Shown piece by piece: positions 18,942 through 27,513 of a DNA stretch of 43,181 nucleotides (its first letter is position 1; each line of letters opens with the position of its first letter). The DNA lies in NCBI GenBank assembly GCA_028713655.1, contig JAQTNW010000029.1:1-43181 (forward strand). Reading direction: 5' to 3'. Under the pieces are notes generated by a model. It saw nothing but the letters and a program-made list of their open reading frames with translations. It had not been told where the DNA came from and made no database searches. The translations under genes and the position numbers were made by a program. The DNA comes from Candidatus Methylacidiphilales bacterium (GTDB lineage Bacteria; Verrucomicrobiota; Verrucomicrobiia; Methylacidiphilales; JAAUTS01).

Positions 18942-19046
18942 ATGGGTTCCATCAAAAAGAAGAGAAAAGAAAAGATCGCGAAACACAAACGCCGCAAGCG
19001 CCGCCGTCTGAACCGGCATAAGAAGCGTCTGCGCTACAAGTCTTAA
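18942..19046 (+). CDS. AURKAIP1/COX24 (mS38-like) small basic protein
   Basis: This ORF encodes 34 residues, half of them Lys or Arg. It starts MGSIKKKRKEKIAKHKRRKR and ends RHKKRLRYKS. This matches the small bacterial AURKAIP1/COX24-domain proteins, related to mitochondrial ribosomal protein mS38, whose hallmark is MGSxxKKR then MxKHKRRKR-like sequence. By analogy it would bind the small ribosomal subunit. It follows hisG by 34 bases and is closed by a strong hairpin 10 bases after its stop. Confidence 0.85.
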   Translation: MGSIKKKRKEKIAKHKRRKRRRLNRHKKRLRYKS

Positions 19047-19056
19047 GCGGTTTCGC

Positions 19057-19087
19057 GCCGGGCGAATGGGGAACCCCCTCGCCCGGC
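19057..19087 (+). terminator. strong GC hairpin after the mS38-like gene
   Basis: GCCGGGCGA pairs perfectly with TCGCCCGGC over 9 bp, with a further GGGG/CCCC pair inside. It lies 10 bases beyond the stop codon. No T-run follows, so it is either a transcript-stabilising hairpin or a terminator of the non-canonical type. Confidence 0.55.
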
Positions 19088-19115
19088 CATTCACACCGTC
19101 TGCACCAAAACTGGA

Positions 19116-19145
19116 GGGATGGCCTCTGTGCCGTCCCATTTGTTT
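19116..19145 (+). terminator. hairpin with T-rich tail (GGGATGGC/GCCGTCCC)
   Basis: An 8-bp stem with one G-T pair closes the 6-base loop CTCTGT and is followed by ATTTGTTTTG. The element after valS at 39167-39196 has the same plan, the same CTGT loop end and the same TTGTTTTG tail, so this is a repeated terminator-like cassette. It separates the mS38-like gene from tRNA-Arg. Confidence 0.6.
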
Positions 19146-19211
19146 TGATTCCACGTTCAAACTTCAGGCTCGTCGAAGCACGGCGCTTCGTTATGCTTTT
19201 TTGCCATCCAG

Positions 19212-19285
19212 GGTCCCGTAGCTCAGATGGATAGAGCAGAGGTTTCCTAAACCTTTGGTCGGCAGTTCGACTCTGCCCGGGACCA
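19212..19285 (+). tRNA. tRNA-Arg (CCT)
   Basis: All four arms form: acceptor GGTCCCG/CGGGACC, D-stem GCTC/GAGC, and T-arm GGCAG-TTCGACT-CTGCC. The anticodon arm GAGGT/ACCTT encloses TTCCTAA, giving anticodon CCT (AGG). The discriminator is A and CCA is not encoded. higBA converges on it from 85 bases away. Confidence 0.95.
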
Positions 19286-19369
19286 TACCCCCATCGGCAA
19301 TTTTAAGCTGCCATTGGCCTGATCCCCAACCCCGGTCACCCATTCGGTTTGCTCCGTCGGTCGGAGGCT

Positions 19370-19795
19370 TTAATCCAAAAAAATCCCTGGATTCACTGCA
19401 AAATGTTTCGCCAATTTTGAGATGTGTTCCGCTGTCAAGTACCGTTCCCCGCGCACAATTCTGGCTCCCAGGCTGCGGTCAACTCCAAGCAAGGCCGCAA
19501 GTTGGCTGGCATTCATACCGTTTTCTTGAAGCAGATATTTAAGCGCCTCCAATGGAGCCATCTTCCTAACTTTAACAGGAGCGCACTCCTCCTCGTAATC
19601 TGCAATGATGTCGGAAAGCAGATCGAGGTAATCTTCCTGCTCCACATTAAGCTTGTGTCCCGCCAGGAGATCCACCATTTCGGTGGAGTTTTCCAACTCC
19701 ATCTTGTCATGAATAGGGCGGGGCAGGAGCAGAAGGCACAGCCCTTCGTAAGTCTTGGGAAGTTCGTCAAATGAGAGCGCGGCGATTTTTTTCAT
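19370..19795 (-). CDS. higA: HigA-type antitoxin
   Basis: This 141-residue antitoxin has an N-terminal toxin-binding half (MKKIAALSFDELPKTYEGLCLLLLPRPIHD) and a C-terminal XRE helix-turn-helix (LKYLLQENGMNASQLAALLGVDRSLGARIVRGERYLTAEHISKLAKHF). Such proteins neutralise HigB and repress their own promoter. ATG 19795 overlaps the toxin stop as ATGA; an in-frame start at 19810 would add five residues. The toxin-first gene order is typical of higBA. Confidence 0.9.
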   Translation of the reverse strand: MKKIAALSFDELPKTYEGLCLLLLPRPIHDKMELENSTEMVDLLAGHKLNVEQEDYLDLLSDIIADYEEECAPVKVRKMAPLEALKYLLQENGMNASQLAALLGVDRSLGARIVRGERYLTAEHISKLAKHFAVNPGIFLD

Positions 19796-20100
19796 AAGGT
19801 TTCCTTCCATTTCTCCTTGTCATATTCAGCATGTGTCATGAATCGTAATACAAATACTTTGTGTCGGTCATAATGAATTGCCGTAATGAGCCTATAATCG
19901 TTGCCTCCGATGTTGAACACCACCACGTTCCGTTCGGAATCCACCCGAACTTGATCGGCATGGCCATACGTTTTTCGGACATCATCAAACCGTTTCCAGT
20001 CAGCAACTCTTACAGTCGCCAGCCATTTTTCCAACGGGCTTTTGGCTTTCGGATAGGTTGGCCAATACCCACGTATCCGTGATTCCTTAATCACCCGCAT
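19792..20100 (-). CDS. higB: HigB-type mRNA interferase toxin
   Basis: This 102-residue protein has the HigB_toxin layout: MRVIKESRIRGYWPTYPKAK, PLEKWLATVRVADWKRFDDVRKTYG, VFNIGGNDYRLITAIHYDRHKVFVLRFMTHAEYDK. HigB toxins cut mRNA on the ribosome. The RLITAIHYDRHKVFVLRFMTHAEYD block holds the usual basic and His residues, and no break is seen. ATG 20100 is preferred; the frame extends to 20181 without family support. The operator for HigA should lie in the 125-base gap to the divergent ATP-grasp gene. Confidence 0.9.
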   Translation of the reverse strand: MRVIKESRIRGYWPTYPKAKSPLEKWLATVRVADWKRFDDVRKTYGHADQVRVDSERNVVVFNIGGNDYRLITAIHYDRHKVFVLRFMTHAEYDKEKWKETL

Positions 20101-20225
20101 GTGGACAATTTGTCCTACTCCCTCCAAATTGTCAATAGCAGTACTTGGGAGCTCCTTCATCCCCAAGCACGGAAATTTCATTTACAAGCCACCGGAGTCG
20201 TCCATTTTTCCCCCTTACTCATATA

Positions 20226-22769
20226 ATGGCCGTCAGCAGAAAACATTTCTCCGCCTCCGAACCGCTGTCCGAGCCCGCCTCGGCCGACACGGCCGATTTT
20301 CTCCGAAGCTTGCGGAATTTGCCCCCATCCGAACTGCGCAAACGGCAGCAAAAAATGGAAGCGCTCGCGCTGGACCTCGGCATCCATTTCAGCCTGAACG
20401 GGCAATCCGGACTCCTCGACCGCCAGTGGAAATTCGACATCATCCCGCACATCATTCCGCAGCAGGAATGGAATCTGATCGAAGCCGGCCTCATCCAGCG
20501 CACGCGCGCATTCAGCAGGTTTCTTTCCGACCTGTATTCGGAACAAAAAATCCTCAAGGAAAAGGTCATCCCCTATCATCTTGTTTTCGAGGACCCATCC
20601 TATCTTTTCGAATACAGCAACATCCCCACCCCGCGGGACATCAACATCCTCATCGGCGCGGTCGATCTGGTCCGCGGCACGGACGGACGCTGGTTCGCCA
20701 CCCAAAACCATTACTCAACGCCCTTCGGCATTTCCTTCATCCTCCAAAACCGGCGGATGCTGACCCAGGCATTTCCGGAGATATTCCAGACTTTCAATGC
20801 CTGCCCGGTTTCCTCCTTCAGCACGGAATTGGTCGAACGCATTTCCTCGCTTTCGGACAAGCCGAACCCGCACATCGTCCTGTTGAGCCACAGCACCACG
20901 CTGGATAATTTTTTCGAGGAAAGCTTTCTCGCGCGCCGCATGGGCGTGGCCATTGTCAAGCCCGCCGACCTCATCGTTCGCGAGAACTGCGTCTATCTGA
21001 AAACGATCCGGGGCCTTGAGCAGGTCGATGTCATTTACCGGCGCCTGGAAAGCCGCTCCATCGATCCCATCGCGTTTCGCGGCGCCTCGCAGCAGGGCAT
21101 TCCGGGTCTGGTCAACTGCGCGCGCCAGGGCAAGGTGGCCATCGCGAACGCGCTGGGCTGTGGCGTTGCGGACAACAAGGCGCTGCTCCGGTATTCGGAC
21201 TCGATCATCCGTTTCTATCTTCAGGAACAACCGCTGCTCCCCACGCTGCCCACCTATAATTGCCGCGACTACGACCAGCTCGAATATGTAAAAGCCAACC
21301 TCGGCAGCCTTTTGTTGCGCCCGGTCCAGCGCCAGGACAGCCATCAGCGCTGGGTGTTGCACAAGCCCCGCGATGCCTACGAAGGCGCAATGGAAAAAAT
21401 GCTGCGCGAAAATCCAGCTTCCATCGTCGCGCATCCCAAAATCGACGTGACGGGAATTCCGCGCTTTGAAAACGGGCGGATGATCCCACGCCCTGCTTTT
21501 CTACGCGCTTTCCTCCTCATGGGTGAAAACCCGCTGGTTCTGCCCGGGGGATTGACGCGGCAAAGTCTGCCGTCCGACAACCGCCACATCGTGGCCAACC
21601 TCGCATCGGGCGTGAAAGACACCTGGGTGCATGGCGGAAATGAACGCCCGACAAGCAGCGCCTCCCGGACGCGCAACGCCTGGGCGCCTCGCGAGTTCAA
21701 AATTCCCAGCCGCGTCGCGGAAAGCCTGTACTGGATCGGACGCTACACCGAACGGGCGGAAAACACATCCCGCATGCTGCACGTGCTTGAAGAACTGGGT
21801 TGGTCGCAGTTGGGCCGCCGCGAACGCCGCAATGTGTGGCCGCTCTGGCAGGCTGTGGCGTCCTCCACCGGCCAGAATGATTATCTCAAAATCAAAAGCC
21901 CTCCCGCCCAGGTCTCCGGCCTGAGCCGGCGCCTCATCAGCGGGCGGGACAACACCGCCTCCGTCTTTTTTTGCATCACCCTGGCCAACCAGAACGCCCA
22001 AGACATCCGTGAATTCATCACGCCCGAGGTTTGGGCCGTCCTCAGCCGTTTTATGCGCCGGCTGGAACAACGCTGCCAGGACAACACGGCGCCGGCCTTG
22101 TCACTTCAGGAAATCTGCCAGGCCAGCGTCGATGAAATCGCCTGCCTCAACGGCACCATTCTCCGGACGATGCCGCATGATGACAGTTGGGAGTTCTACC
22201 GCCTCGGCACGCTTCTGGAGCGCGCCATCTGCACCGTGACGGTCCTCGACATCGTTCTCAGCAGCGCCTTGAAAAATCTGGACCCGTCCGGAGGACAGGA
22301 CCCAGACCTGACTTCGCTCCTCCGCCTCCTGAGTTCGCTTGACGCCTACCAGCGCGAATTCCGCTCGCGCACCTATGTCGGCCAGGTGGCCGAATTGCTC
22401 TGGCGAAAATCCGAGGCGCCCAGTTCGGTCGCGTACTGCTGCAAACACATCCTGTATGCGCTGCGCAGCGTGCTGGGCGCAGGCGAGACAGATCCGGGTT
22501 CCCCGCTCCACCACGCGCAAACGGTGCTGGAGCACATCGGCAACATCCGCTGTGAAACGCTTTTTCCGCGGGACGCGTTCGAGGCCGATGTGGCCGGGCC
22601 TTCAAACCTGCCCAACATCCTCCAGTTGCAGGCCCGTGTGAAACAGGAGAGTTCCTACCTGGAACAGCATCTCCTGCGCCTCCATGAATTGGTCGAGGAC
22701 CGTTTTTTCAGCCACCAGATGGACTATCCAAACGGAGGAAATAACGGCGCCCTGCCGCGTGATCCATGA
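20226..22769 (+). CDS. circularly permuted ATP-grasp / alpha-E fusion protein
   Basis: This 847-residue protein is two proteins in one. Residues 40 to about 480 are a circularly permuted ATP-grasp (DIIPHIIPQQEWNLIEAGLIQRTRAFSRFLSDLY, RDINILIGAVDLVRGTDGRW, ANALGCGVADNKALLRY, PGGLTR). Residues about 495-835 are an alpha-E (DUF403) helical domain (RVAESLYWIGRYTERAENTSRMLHVLEE). In many genomes these are separate adjacent genes. ATP-grasp enzymes form carboxyl-amine bonds; the alpha-E partner has no proven function. The stop overlaps the next start as ATGA. It begins the cassette that includes two transglutaminase-like genes and DUF2126. Confidence 0.9.
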   Translation: MAVSRKHFSASEPLSEPASADTADFLRSLRNLPPSELRKRQQKMEALALDLGIHFSLNGQSGLLDRQWKFDIIPHIIPQQEWNLIEAGLIQRTRAFSRFLSDLYSEQKILKEKVIPYHLVFEDPSYLFEYSNIPTPRDINILIGAVDLVRGTDGRWFATQNHYSTPFGISFILQNRRMLTQAFPEIFQTFNACPVSSFSTELVERISSLSDKPNPHIVLLSHSTTLDNFFEESFLARRMGVAIVKPADLIVRENCVYLKTIRGLEQVDVIYRRLESRSIDPIAFRGASQQGIPGLVNCARQGKVAIANALGCGVADNKALLRYSDSIIRFYLQEQPLLPTLPTYNCRDYDQLEYVKANLGSLLLRPVQRQDSHQRWVLHKPRDAYEGAMEKMLRENPASIVAHPKIDVTGIPRFENGRMIPRPAFLRAFLLMGENPLVLPGGLTRQSLPSDNRHIVANLASGVKDTWVHGGNERPTSSASRTRNAWAPREFKIPSRVAESLYWIGRYTERAENTSRMLHVLEELGWSQLGRRERRNVWPLWQAVASSTGQNDYLKIKSPPAQVSGLSRRLISGRDNTASVFFCITLANQNAQDIREFITPEVWAVLSRFMRRLEQRCQDNTAPALSLQEICQASVDEIACLNGTILRTMPHDDSWEFYRLGTLLERAICTVTVLDIVLSSALKNLDPSGGQDPDLTSLLRLLSSLDAYQREFRSRTYVGQVAELLWRKSEAPSSVAYCCKHILYALRSVLGAGETDPGSPLHHAQTVLEHIGNIRCETLFPRDAFEADVAGPSNLPNILQLQARVKQESSYLEQHLLRLHELVEDRFFSHQMDYPNGGNNGALPRDP

Positions 22770-23644
22770 GATTCCGCATTGTCCACCACACGGAATATCT
22801 CTACCGCATGCCGGCCTCCGAGTCATATGCGGAATTGCGCATTTGCCCCCAGACCTGCGAAACCCAAACGGTCCTGTCCCACAAACTTGAAATCACCCCG
22901 CATGCCTCCGTGGGCCATTACACGGATTACCTCGGCAACATTGTGGAATTCTTCTCAATCCCCTACCGGCACAACCGGCTCATCGTCCGCGCGTCGGCGG
23001 AAGTTGAAACGCATGAAATCACGCCGCCTGCCAACGCGCTGGGAGTCACGGTCGCGGAAGCGCTGCAAATCTACCGCAGCCAGATGCTCCCCTTGTATCC
23101 CTATCTGCGGCCGACCGACCGCGTCCCGCTGCACCAGGTGCTGCTCCCGCTGCGCCGGGATTTCATCAAGCCCGCGCAAAACCTGGGCGAGGCGATACTC
23201 GATCTCAACCGCTGGGTCCGCAAACATTTCAAATACAAACCCGGCGCCACCGACGTCGGCACCCCGCTTGCAACCTTTATCCGGCAACGGCGCGGCGTCT
23301 GTCAGGACTTCGCGCATCTCATGCTCGGCATCCTGCGCACCTACGGCATCCCGGCGCGTTATGTCAGCGGTTATATCGAGGCTTACGATCCCTCCACAAA
23401 CGCCGATAAACTCGTTGGCGCCACCGCAAGTCATGCCTGGGTGGAGGTTTTTCTGCCGGGCGGATTCTGGTGGGGCCTTGACCCGACCAACAATCAGGAG
23501 GCCGGGCCCCGGCATGTGAAGGTCGCCGTCGGGACCGACTATGTCGATGCCGCCCCGCTCAAGGGCACCTACAAGGGCGACCGGGGTCAGGAATTGGAAG
23601 TCATGGTGTCGGTAAAACGCAAAAAGAAACAGGTCACGGCATGA
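22766..23644 (+). CDS. transglutaminase-like cysteine protease family protein, first copy
   Basis: This 292-residue cytoplasmic protein has the bacterial transglutaminase N-terminal beta domain (MRFRIVHHTEYLYRMPASESYAELRICP) and a papain-fold catalytic domain. The triad is Cys179 (RRGVCQDFAHLMLG), His223 (ASHAWVEVFLPG) and Asp239 (WGLDPTNN). There is no signal peptide. Bacterial members often cleave rather than crosslink peptides. It overlaps both neighbours by 4 bases (ATGA), implying fixed stoichiometry with the ATP-grasp/alpha-E protein and the second copy. Confidence 0.92.
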   Translation: MRFRIVHHTEYLYRMPASESYAELRICPQTCETQTVLSHKLEITPHASVGHYTDYLGNIVEFFSIPYRHNRLIVRASAEVETHEITPPANALGVTVAEALQIYRSQMLPLYPYLRPTDRVPLHQVLLPLRRDFIKPAQNLGEAILDLNRWVRKHFKYKPGATDVGTPLATFIRQRRGVCQDFAHLMLGILRTYGIPARYVSGYIEAYDPSTNADKLVGATASHAWVEVFLPGGFWWGLDPTNNQEAGPRHVKVAVGTDYVDAAPLKGTYKGDRGQELEVMVSVKRKKKQVTA

Positions 23645-24507
23645 AACTAAACGTCCAGCACAGCACCACCTATCAATATGACGAGAAAGTCGCTTTCACG
23701 CCGCACAAAATCCTGCTCCGGCCGCGCGAAGACCCGCACATCCGCGTTTGTGAATTCCATATCCAGACTTTTCCCCAGTCCGATCTCAAATGGTCCCGGG
23801 ACGCGTTTGAAAACAGCATCGCCACGGCCTATTTCACGGGTGAATCCCGGCAGTTGCTGATCCAGGCGGGAATGACCGTCGAACTGCTCCAGGACAACCC
23901 CTTCGACTTCATCATTGAGCCCTATGCGGCCACGCACCCGTTTCAGTATAACGGCGACGAGCTGGAGGCCCTGCAAGGGTACTTGAGCAACACAGGCATG
24001 GAATGTGCTTCTCTGGATGCCTGGATCCAATCCACCATGACAACCCTGCCGGATCAAACGTTGCAACTGCTGACCACGCTCAACCGGGCCATCTATGAAA
24101 AAATCCAATACCGGCGCCGGGAGGAAAGCGGCGTCCAATCGCCCGATGAAACTTTGCGCCTGAATTCCGGCAGTTGCCGGGATCTTGCCAGCCTCTTCAT
24201 GGCGGCCTGCCACAGTCTTGGCCTGGCCACGCGCTATGTCAGTGGTTATCTGTATGCTCCGGAGGAACCGGGTAAATCCAGCAACCGCGCCGCGGGTTCC
24301 ATGCACGCCTGGGCCGAGGTGTACCTTCCAGGGGCCGGATGGAAAGGATTCGATCCGACCAACGGTGTGCTGGCCACCAACTTTTTTATCCCCGTGGCCG
24401 TTTCAACGCGCCCGGCCTGGACCAGCCCCATCCAGGGCGCTTACAGCAAAAGCCATCCGGTGGACAGCCAACTTATCGCCGAAGTGTCCGTCACCCGCCT
24501 CGAATAA
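23641..24507 (+). CDS. transglutaminase-like cysteine protease family protein, second copy
   Basis: This 288-residue paralogue has the same plan (MKLNVQHSTTYQYDEKVAFTPHKILLRPR) and an intact triad: Cys179 (SGSCRDLASLFMAAC), His222 (SMHAWAEVYLPG), Asp238 (KGFDPTNG). It is clearly diverged from the first copy, so the two probably see different substrates. In many genomes a transglutaminase of this type is fused to DUF2126; here DUF2126 is the next gene, 8 bases on, so this copy may be the unfused equivalent. Confidence 0.92.
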   Translation: MKLNVQHSTTYQYDEKVAFTPHKILLRPREDPHIRVCEFHIQTFPQSDLKWSRDAFENSIATAYFTGESRQLLIQAGMTVELLQDNPFDFIIEPYAATHPFQYNGDELEALQGYLSNTGMECASLDAWIQSTMTTLPDQTLQLLTTLNRAIYEKIQYRRREESGVQSPDETLRLNSGSCRDLASLFMAACHSLGLATRYVSGYLYAPEEPGKSSNRAAGSMHAWAEVYLPGAGWKGFDPTNGVLATNFFIPVAVSTRPAWTSPIQGAYSKSHPVDSQLIAEVSVTRLE

Positions 24508-24515
24508 CATCCGCA

Positions 24516-26690
24516 ATGAAAAAAAGCCGCAGCCCCTTGGAGACTCCCTACAGCCGCCCGGTTTGGAAGCAAATCCGGAACTGCGCCCGAAAAGTCGAAG
24601 CTGCAGTGAAAGACTCCGGCGCCCTGCTGACCATGGGAGGAGAACCCACCTTTGTGCCGCTGAACCCGGAAGGCGCCGAATGGAACGTCGATGCCCTCGG
24701 CCCCACAAAACTTTCCTACGCCCGCAGGTTCGCACTCGAGTTTATCCGGGAATTTTTCCCCGGCGCCCTGCTCACGCAGACCTACGGAAAACTTTACCCC
24801 GGCGAACCGCTTCCACGCTGGAGCCTGCTGGTCCATATCCATCCCAATCGCCGTCTCTGGAACGAGCCCGAACGCCTGCTCGCCGGCCCGCCGTCCGCGG
24901 ACAATACAATCGAATCAGCCAGACACTTCGCCCAAAAACTGGCCCAAAGAATCGGCCTTCAAACCTATCTTTACGAAGCCGCCAATCCGGAGACGCCCGC
25001 CACCGCCCAAGGCTGCGTATTGCCATTGGATTACACGCACGACAACTGGATCAGCGGCAAATGGCCCTATCGGGATGATGAATATATCGTACTCATACCC
25101 GGAGACAGTTCCATGGGATTGCGCCTGCCGTTGAACCTGCTGCCGGAGAGTTGTCTGAAGCAAGCCTTGACTGTTGAAATCAAGGACGGGGGGCTGGACG
25201 TCTTCATCCCCCCCCTCAGCCTTGAACCCTATCTGAACCTGATCGGGCACATTGAAGCCCTGGCTGCGGAGCTTGACGTGCAGGATCTGGTCATTTCCGG
25301 CTACCCGCCCGGCAAAGACGAGCTGCTCGAACGCTACGCCTTCACCTCGGACCCCGGCGTGATTGAAGTCAATCTCCCGCCCGCCGGCAATTGGTCCGAA
25401 CATGCCCGGCAACTGAAAATGCTCTATCACGCGGCGCACAAAAGCGGGCTCTGCGCGCACAAACTCCATTTCAACGGACGGGCGGTCGCCACCGGCGGCG
25501 GCGCGCACATTTGTTTCGGCGGGCCAAAACCCGAACTCAGCCCCATCTTTCACCTGCCGGATCTGCTCCCCAGCATCCTCCGCTACTGGCAGCATCATCC
25601 TTCGCTCAGCTACCTTTTTTCCGGCCAGTCCGTCGGCCCGGGCTCGCAGGCGCCACGGATCGACGAGAGCACCTATGACGCCCTAACAGAACTTGAAATT
25701 GCCTTTGACGGGTCGGCAAGCCTTTCCCACGACCCGGATTTATTCGGCATGCTGTTCCGGGACCTGATCACCGACCGCAGCGGCAACACGCACCGGGCCG
25801 AGATCAGCATCGACAAGCTGTGGAATCCATCCCAACCCAACGGCACCTGTGGTATCCTGGAATTCCGCGCCTTTGAGTCCCAGCCCGACTGCGAGCGCGC
25901 GGCCGCTGTCGGACTTTTTATTCGCGCCATCATCGCCATGCTCGCGCGGAACCCGTTCAAGAAAAATCTCCTGCGCTGGGGACAAGCCCTGCACGACCGC
26001 TTTTTTCTGCCCTCCATTCTCTGGTTGGATCTTGGCGACGTGGCGGCGGACTTGAGAAAGGCCGGCATTCCGTTCGATGTCTCCTGGCTTCGGCCCCATT
26101 TCGATTTTCGCTTCCCGACGGCCGGCCTCATGCCCGCGGGCAAGGAAACACTGACAGTTCGTTATGCGATAGAAGCCTGGCCCCTGCTGGGCGAACAGCC
26201 CGCCGGCCCGTTGACAGTCCGCTCCGTGGATTCCAGCACCGAGCGCATCGAACTGTCCCTCAGCTCTCCCAAGGCGCTCGACAAGGGGCTGCTGCAAATC
26301 AACGGAATTCCCGTGCCGTTTAAAGTTGAGAAAAAACTGGCGGTGGCCGCGCTGCGCTACCGGGCCTTCCATACCCTCCCTTCACTCCACCCGCACATAC
26401 CCGCCCAGACCCCGTTGTTGCTGGAATGGGTCAGCCTGAAAAACGGCCAGGTCCAATCCGCGGTCAAATGGCACAGTTGGCAGCCCAACCACCAACCCTA
26501 TCCGAGCCGTCCTGCGGATTGTGAGGAGGCGCAAAATCGATGCCGGGAACGCTGGGTCCCCCAACCGGATTTGATTGGCTCAAAACGCAAAATTCCCAGG
26601 AAATGGGACGGGCAATCAAAAACATTCACCACCGATTTGCGCCGTTTGCACAGTGATATCTCAAATTTGAAATCTAAAACAAAAATTTGA
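24516..26690 (+). CDS. stand-alone DUF2126 protein, predicted COOH-NH2 ligase
   Basis: This 724-residue protein corresponds to the region usually fused behind a transglutaminase in proteins of about 1,100 residues. Recognisable blocks are TMGGEPTFVPLN (about 39-50), TGGGAHICFGGPKPE (about 325), THRAEISIDKLWNP (about 424) and CGILEFRAFESQPD (about 444). As I recall, the family has been proposed to be a glutamine-synthetase-fold amide ligase; no activity is proven. The last 13 or so codons lie in an AT-rich inverted repeat that also appears in other gaps, so the native C-terminus may have been replaced. Start ATG 24516 follows the previous gene by 8 bases. Confidence 0.87.
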   Translation: MKKSRSPLETPYSRPVWKQIRNCARKVEAAVKDSGALLTMGGEPTFVPLNPEGAEWNVDALGPTKLSYARRFALEFIREFFPGALLTQTYGKLYPGEPLPRWSLLVHIHPNRRLWNEPERLLAGPPSADNTIESARHFAQKLAQRIGLQTYLYEAANPETPATAQGCVLPLDYTHDNWISGKWPYRDDEYIVLIPGDSSMGLRLPLNLLPESCLKQALTVEIKDGGLDVFIPPLSLEPYLNLIGHIEALAAELDVQDLVISGYPPGKDELLERYAFTSDPGVIEVNLPPAGNWSEHARQLKMLYHAAHKSGLCAHKLHFNGRAVATGGGAHICFGGPKPELSPIFHLPDLLPSILRYWQHHPSLSYLFSGQSVGPGSQAPRIDESTYDALTELEIAFDGSASLSHDPDLFGMLFRDLITDRSGNTHRAEISIDKLWNPSQPNGTCGILEFRAFESQPDCERAAAVGLFIRAIIAMLARNPFKKNLLRWGQALHDRFFLPSILWLDLGDVAADLRKAGIPFDVSWLRPHFDFRFPTAGLMPAGKETLTVRYAIEAWPLLGEQPAGPLTVRSVDSSTERIELSLSSPKALDKGLLQINGIPVPFKVEKKLAVAALRYRAFHTLPSLHPHIPAQTPLLLEWVSLKNGQVQSAVKWHSWQPNHQPYPSRPADCEEAQNRCRERWVPQPDLIGSKRKIPRKWDGQSKTFTTDLRRLHSDISNLKSKTKI

Positions 26691-26707
26691 GATTTCAGAT
26701 TTCAAAT
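26658..26707. repeat. AT-rich inverted repeat across the DUF2126 stop codon
   Basis: ATCTCAAATTT (26658-26668) pairs perfectly with AAATTTGAGAT (26683-26693). A second pair, ATTTGAAATCT (26665-26675) with AGATTTCAAAT (26697-26707), overlaps it. The same CAAATCTCAAA-type sequence appears at 17903-17928. Confidence 0.65.
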
Positions 26708-26728
26708 GGCGCTCGCAGAGCGCACCCC

Positions 26729-26802
26729 TGGCTACCCGACATGGATTCGAACCATGACTAAAGGAACCAAAATCCTTTGTGCTACCGTTACACCATCGGG
26801 TA
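26729..26802 (-). tRNA. tRNA-Gln (TTG)
   Basis: The minus strand folds fully: acceptor TACCCGA/TCGGGTA, D-stem GTGT/GCAC and T-arm CATGG-TTCGAAT-CCATG. The anticodon arm AAGGA/TCCTT has loop TTTTGGT, giving anticodon TTG (CAA). The 3' CCA is encoded (26729-26731). It stands between the DUF2126 gene and purN with no close operon partner. Confidence 0.95.
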
Positions 26803-26916
26803 TGAGATGGATAAGGGGAAATAAAATACCATCGAACCGGGAGCAGGCAATCTATTTAGCCTGCATATTTCATGCTGATTTTGAGAATCGAGCTATTGAC
26901 GGTGAAACATCCGGGT

Positions 26917-27513
26917 TCAAGGTGAGGGAATAATCCCCTGCGCAATCCGTTGCAAGACCGAGGGCAGTAGCGCGTGTTCCGCCACCTGGATTCGTTGGTG
27001 AAGCGTTTCCGCCGTGTGACCCGGCAACACCGGCACGCGCGCCTGATCGATGATTGCGCCGCCATCGACTGTTTCATCCACCCAGTGCACGGTGCAGCCG
27101 GTTTCACGCACCCCTGCTTTCAAAGCCTGTTCCCATGCGTGGAGCCCCGGGAAAGCCGGCAGCAAGGAGGGATGAATATTAATAATCCGGCCTTTAAAAG
27201 CCTGGAGCAGCGGTTGTTTGACTACCCGCATGTAGCCGGCGAGCACAACCCAATCAACCCCGGCCTTCTTCAAAGCTTCGGACAATTGTGTTTCAATCCC
27301 GGGCTCCAGCCTGGTCTTAAATGCGCTTGCAGGGCACTGGTAAACCGGCAGGGAACGCTTGCGGGCTTCCTCGAGAATCAGAGCGGAGGATAAATCACTG
27401 GCCACGAGATTGATGCGGGCGGTTAATTTTCCGGAGGCGATCGCATCCGCGATTGCGACAAAATTCGATCCGCGGCCCGAGCCGAGAATGCCCAGATTCA
27501 CGGGTTCGCTCAC
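26917..27513 (-). CDS. purN: phosphoribosylglycinamide formyltransferase
   Basis: This 198-residue enzyme moves a formyl group from 10-formyl-tetrahydrofolate to GAR in purine synthesis. Catalytic residues are visible as Asn112 and His114 (IINIHPSLLPAFPG) and Asp150 (HWVDETVDGG). LGILGSGRGSNF binds the phosphoribosyl group. It starts with GTG in a GTGA overlap with rfaE2, so the two are translationally linked although their pathways differ. Confidence 0.95.
   Translation of the reverse strand: MSEPVNLGILGSGRGSNFVAIADAIASGKLTARINLVASDLSSALILEEARKRSLPVYQCPASAFKTRLEPGIETQLSEALKKAGVDWVVLAGYMRVVKQPLLQAFKGRIINIHPSLLPAFPGLHAWEQALKAGVRETGCTVHWVDETVDGGAIIDQARVPVLPGHTAETLHQRIQVAEHALLPSVLQRIAQGIIPSP

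Noticed and set aside
19212-20100. Integrated element between tRNA-Arg and higBA
   Set aside because: No integrase and no direct repeat of the tRNA 3' end were found.
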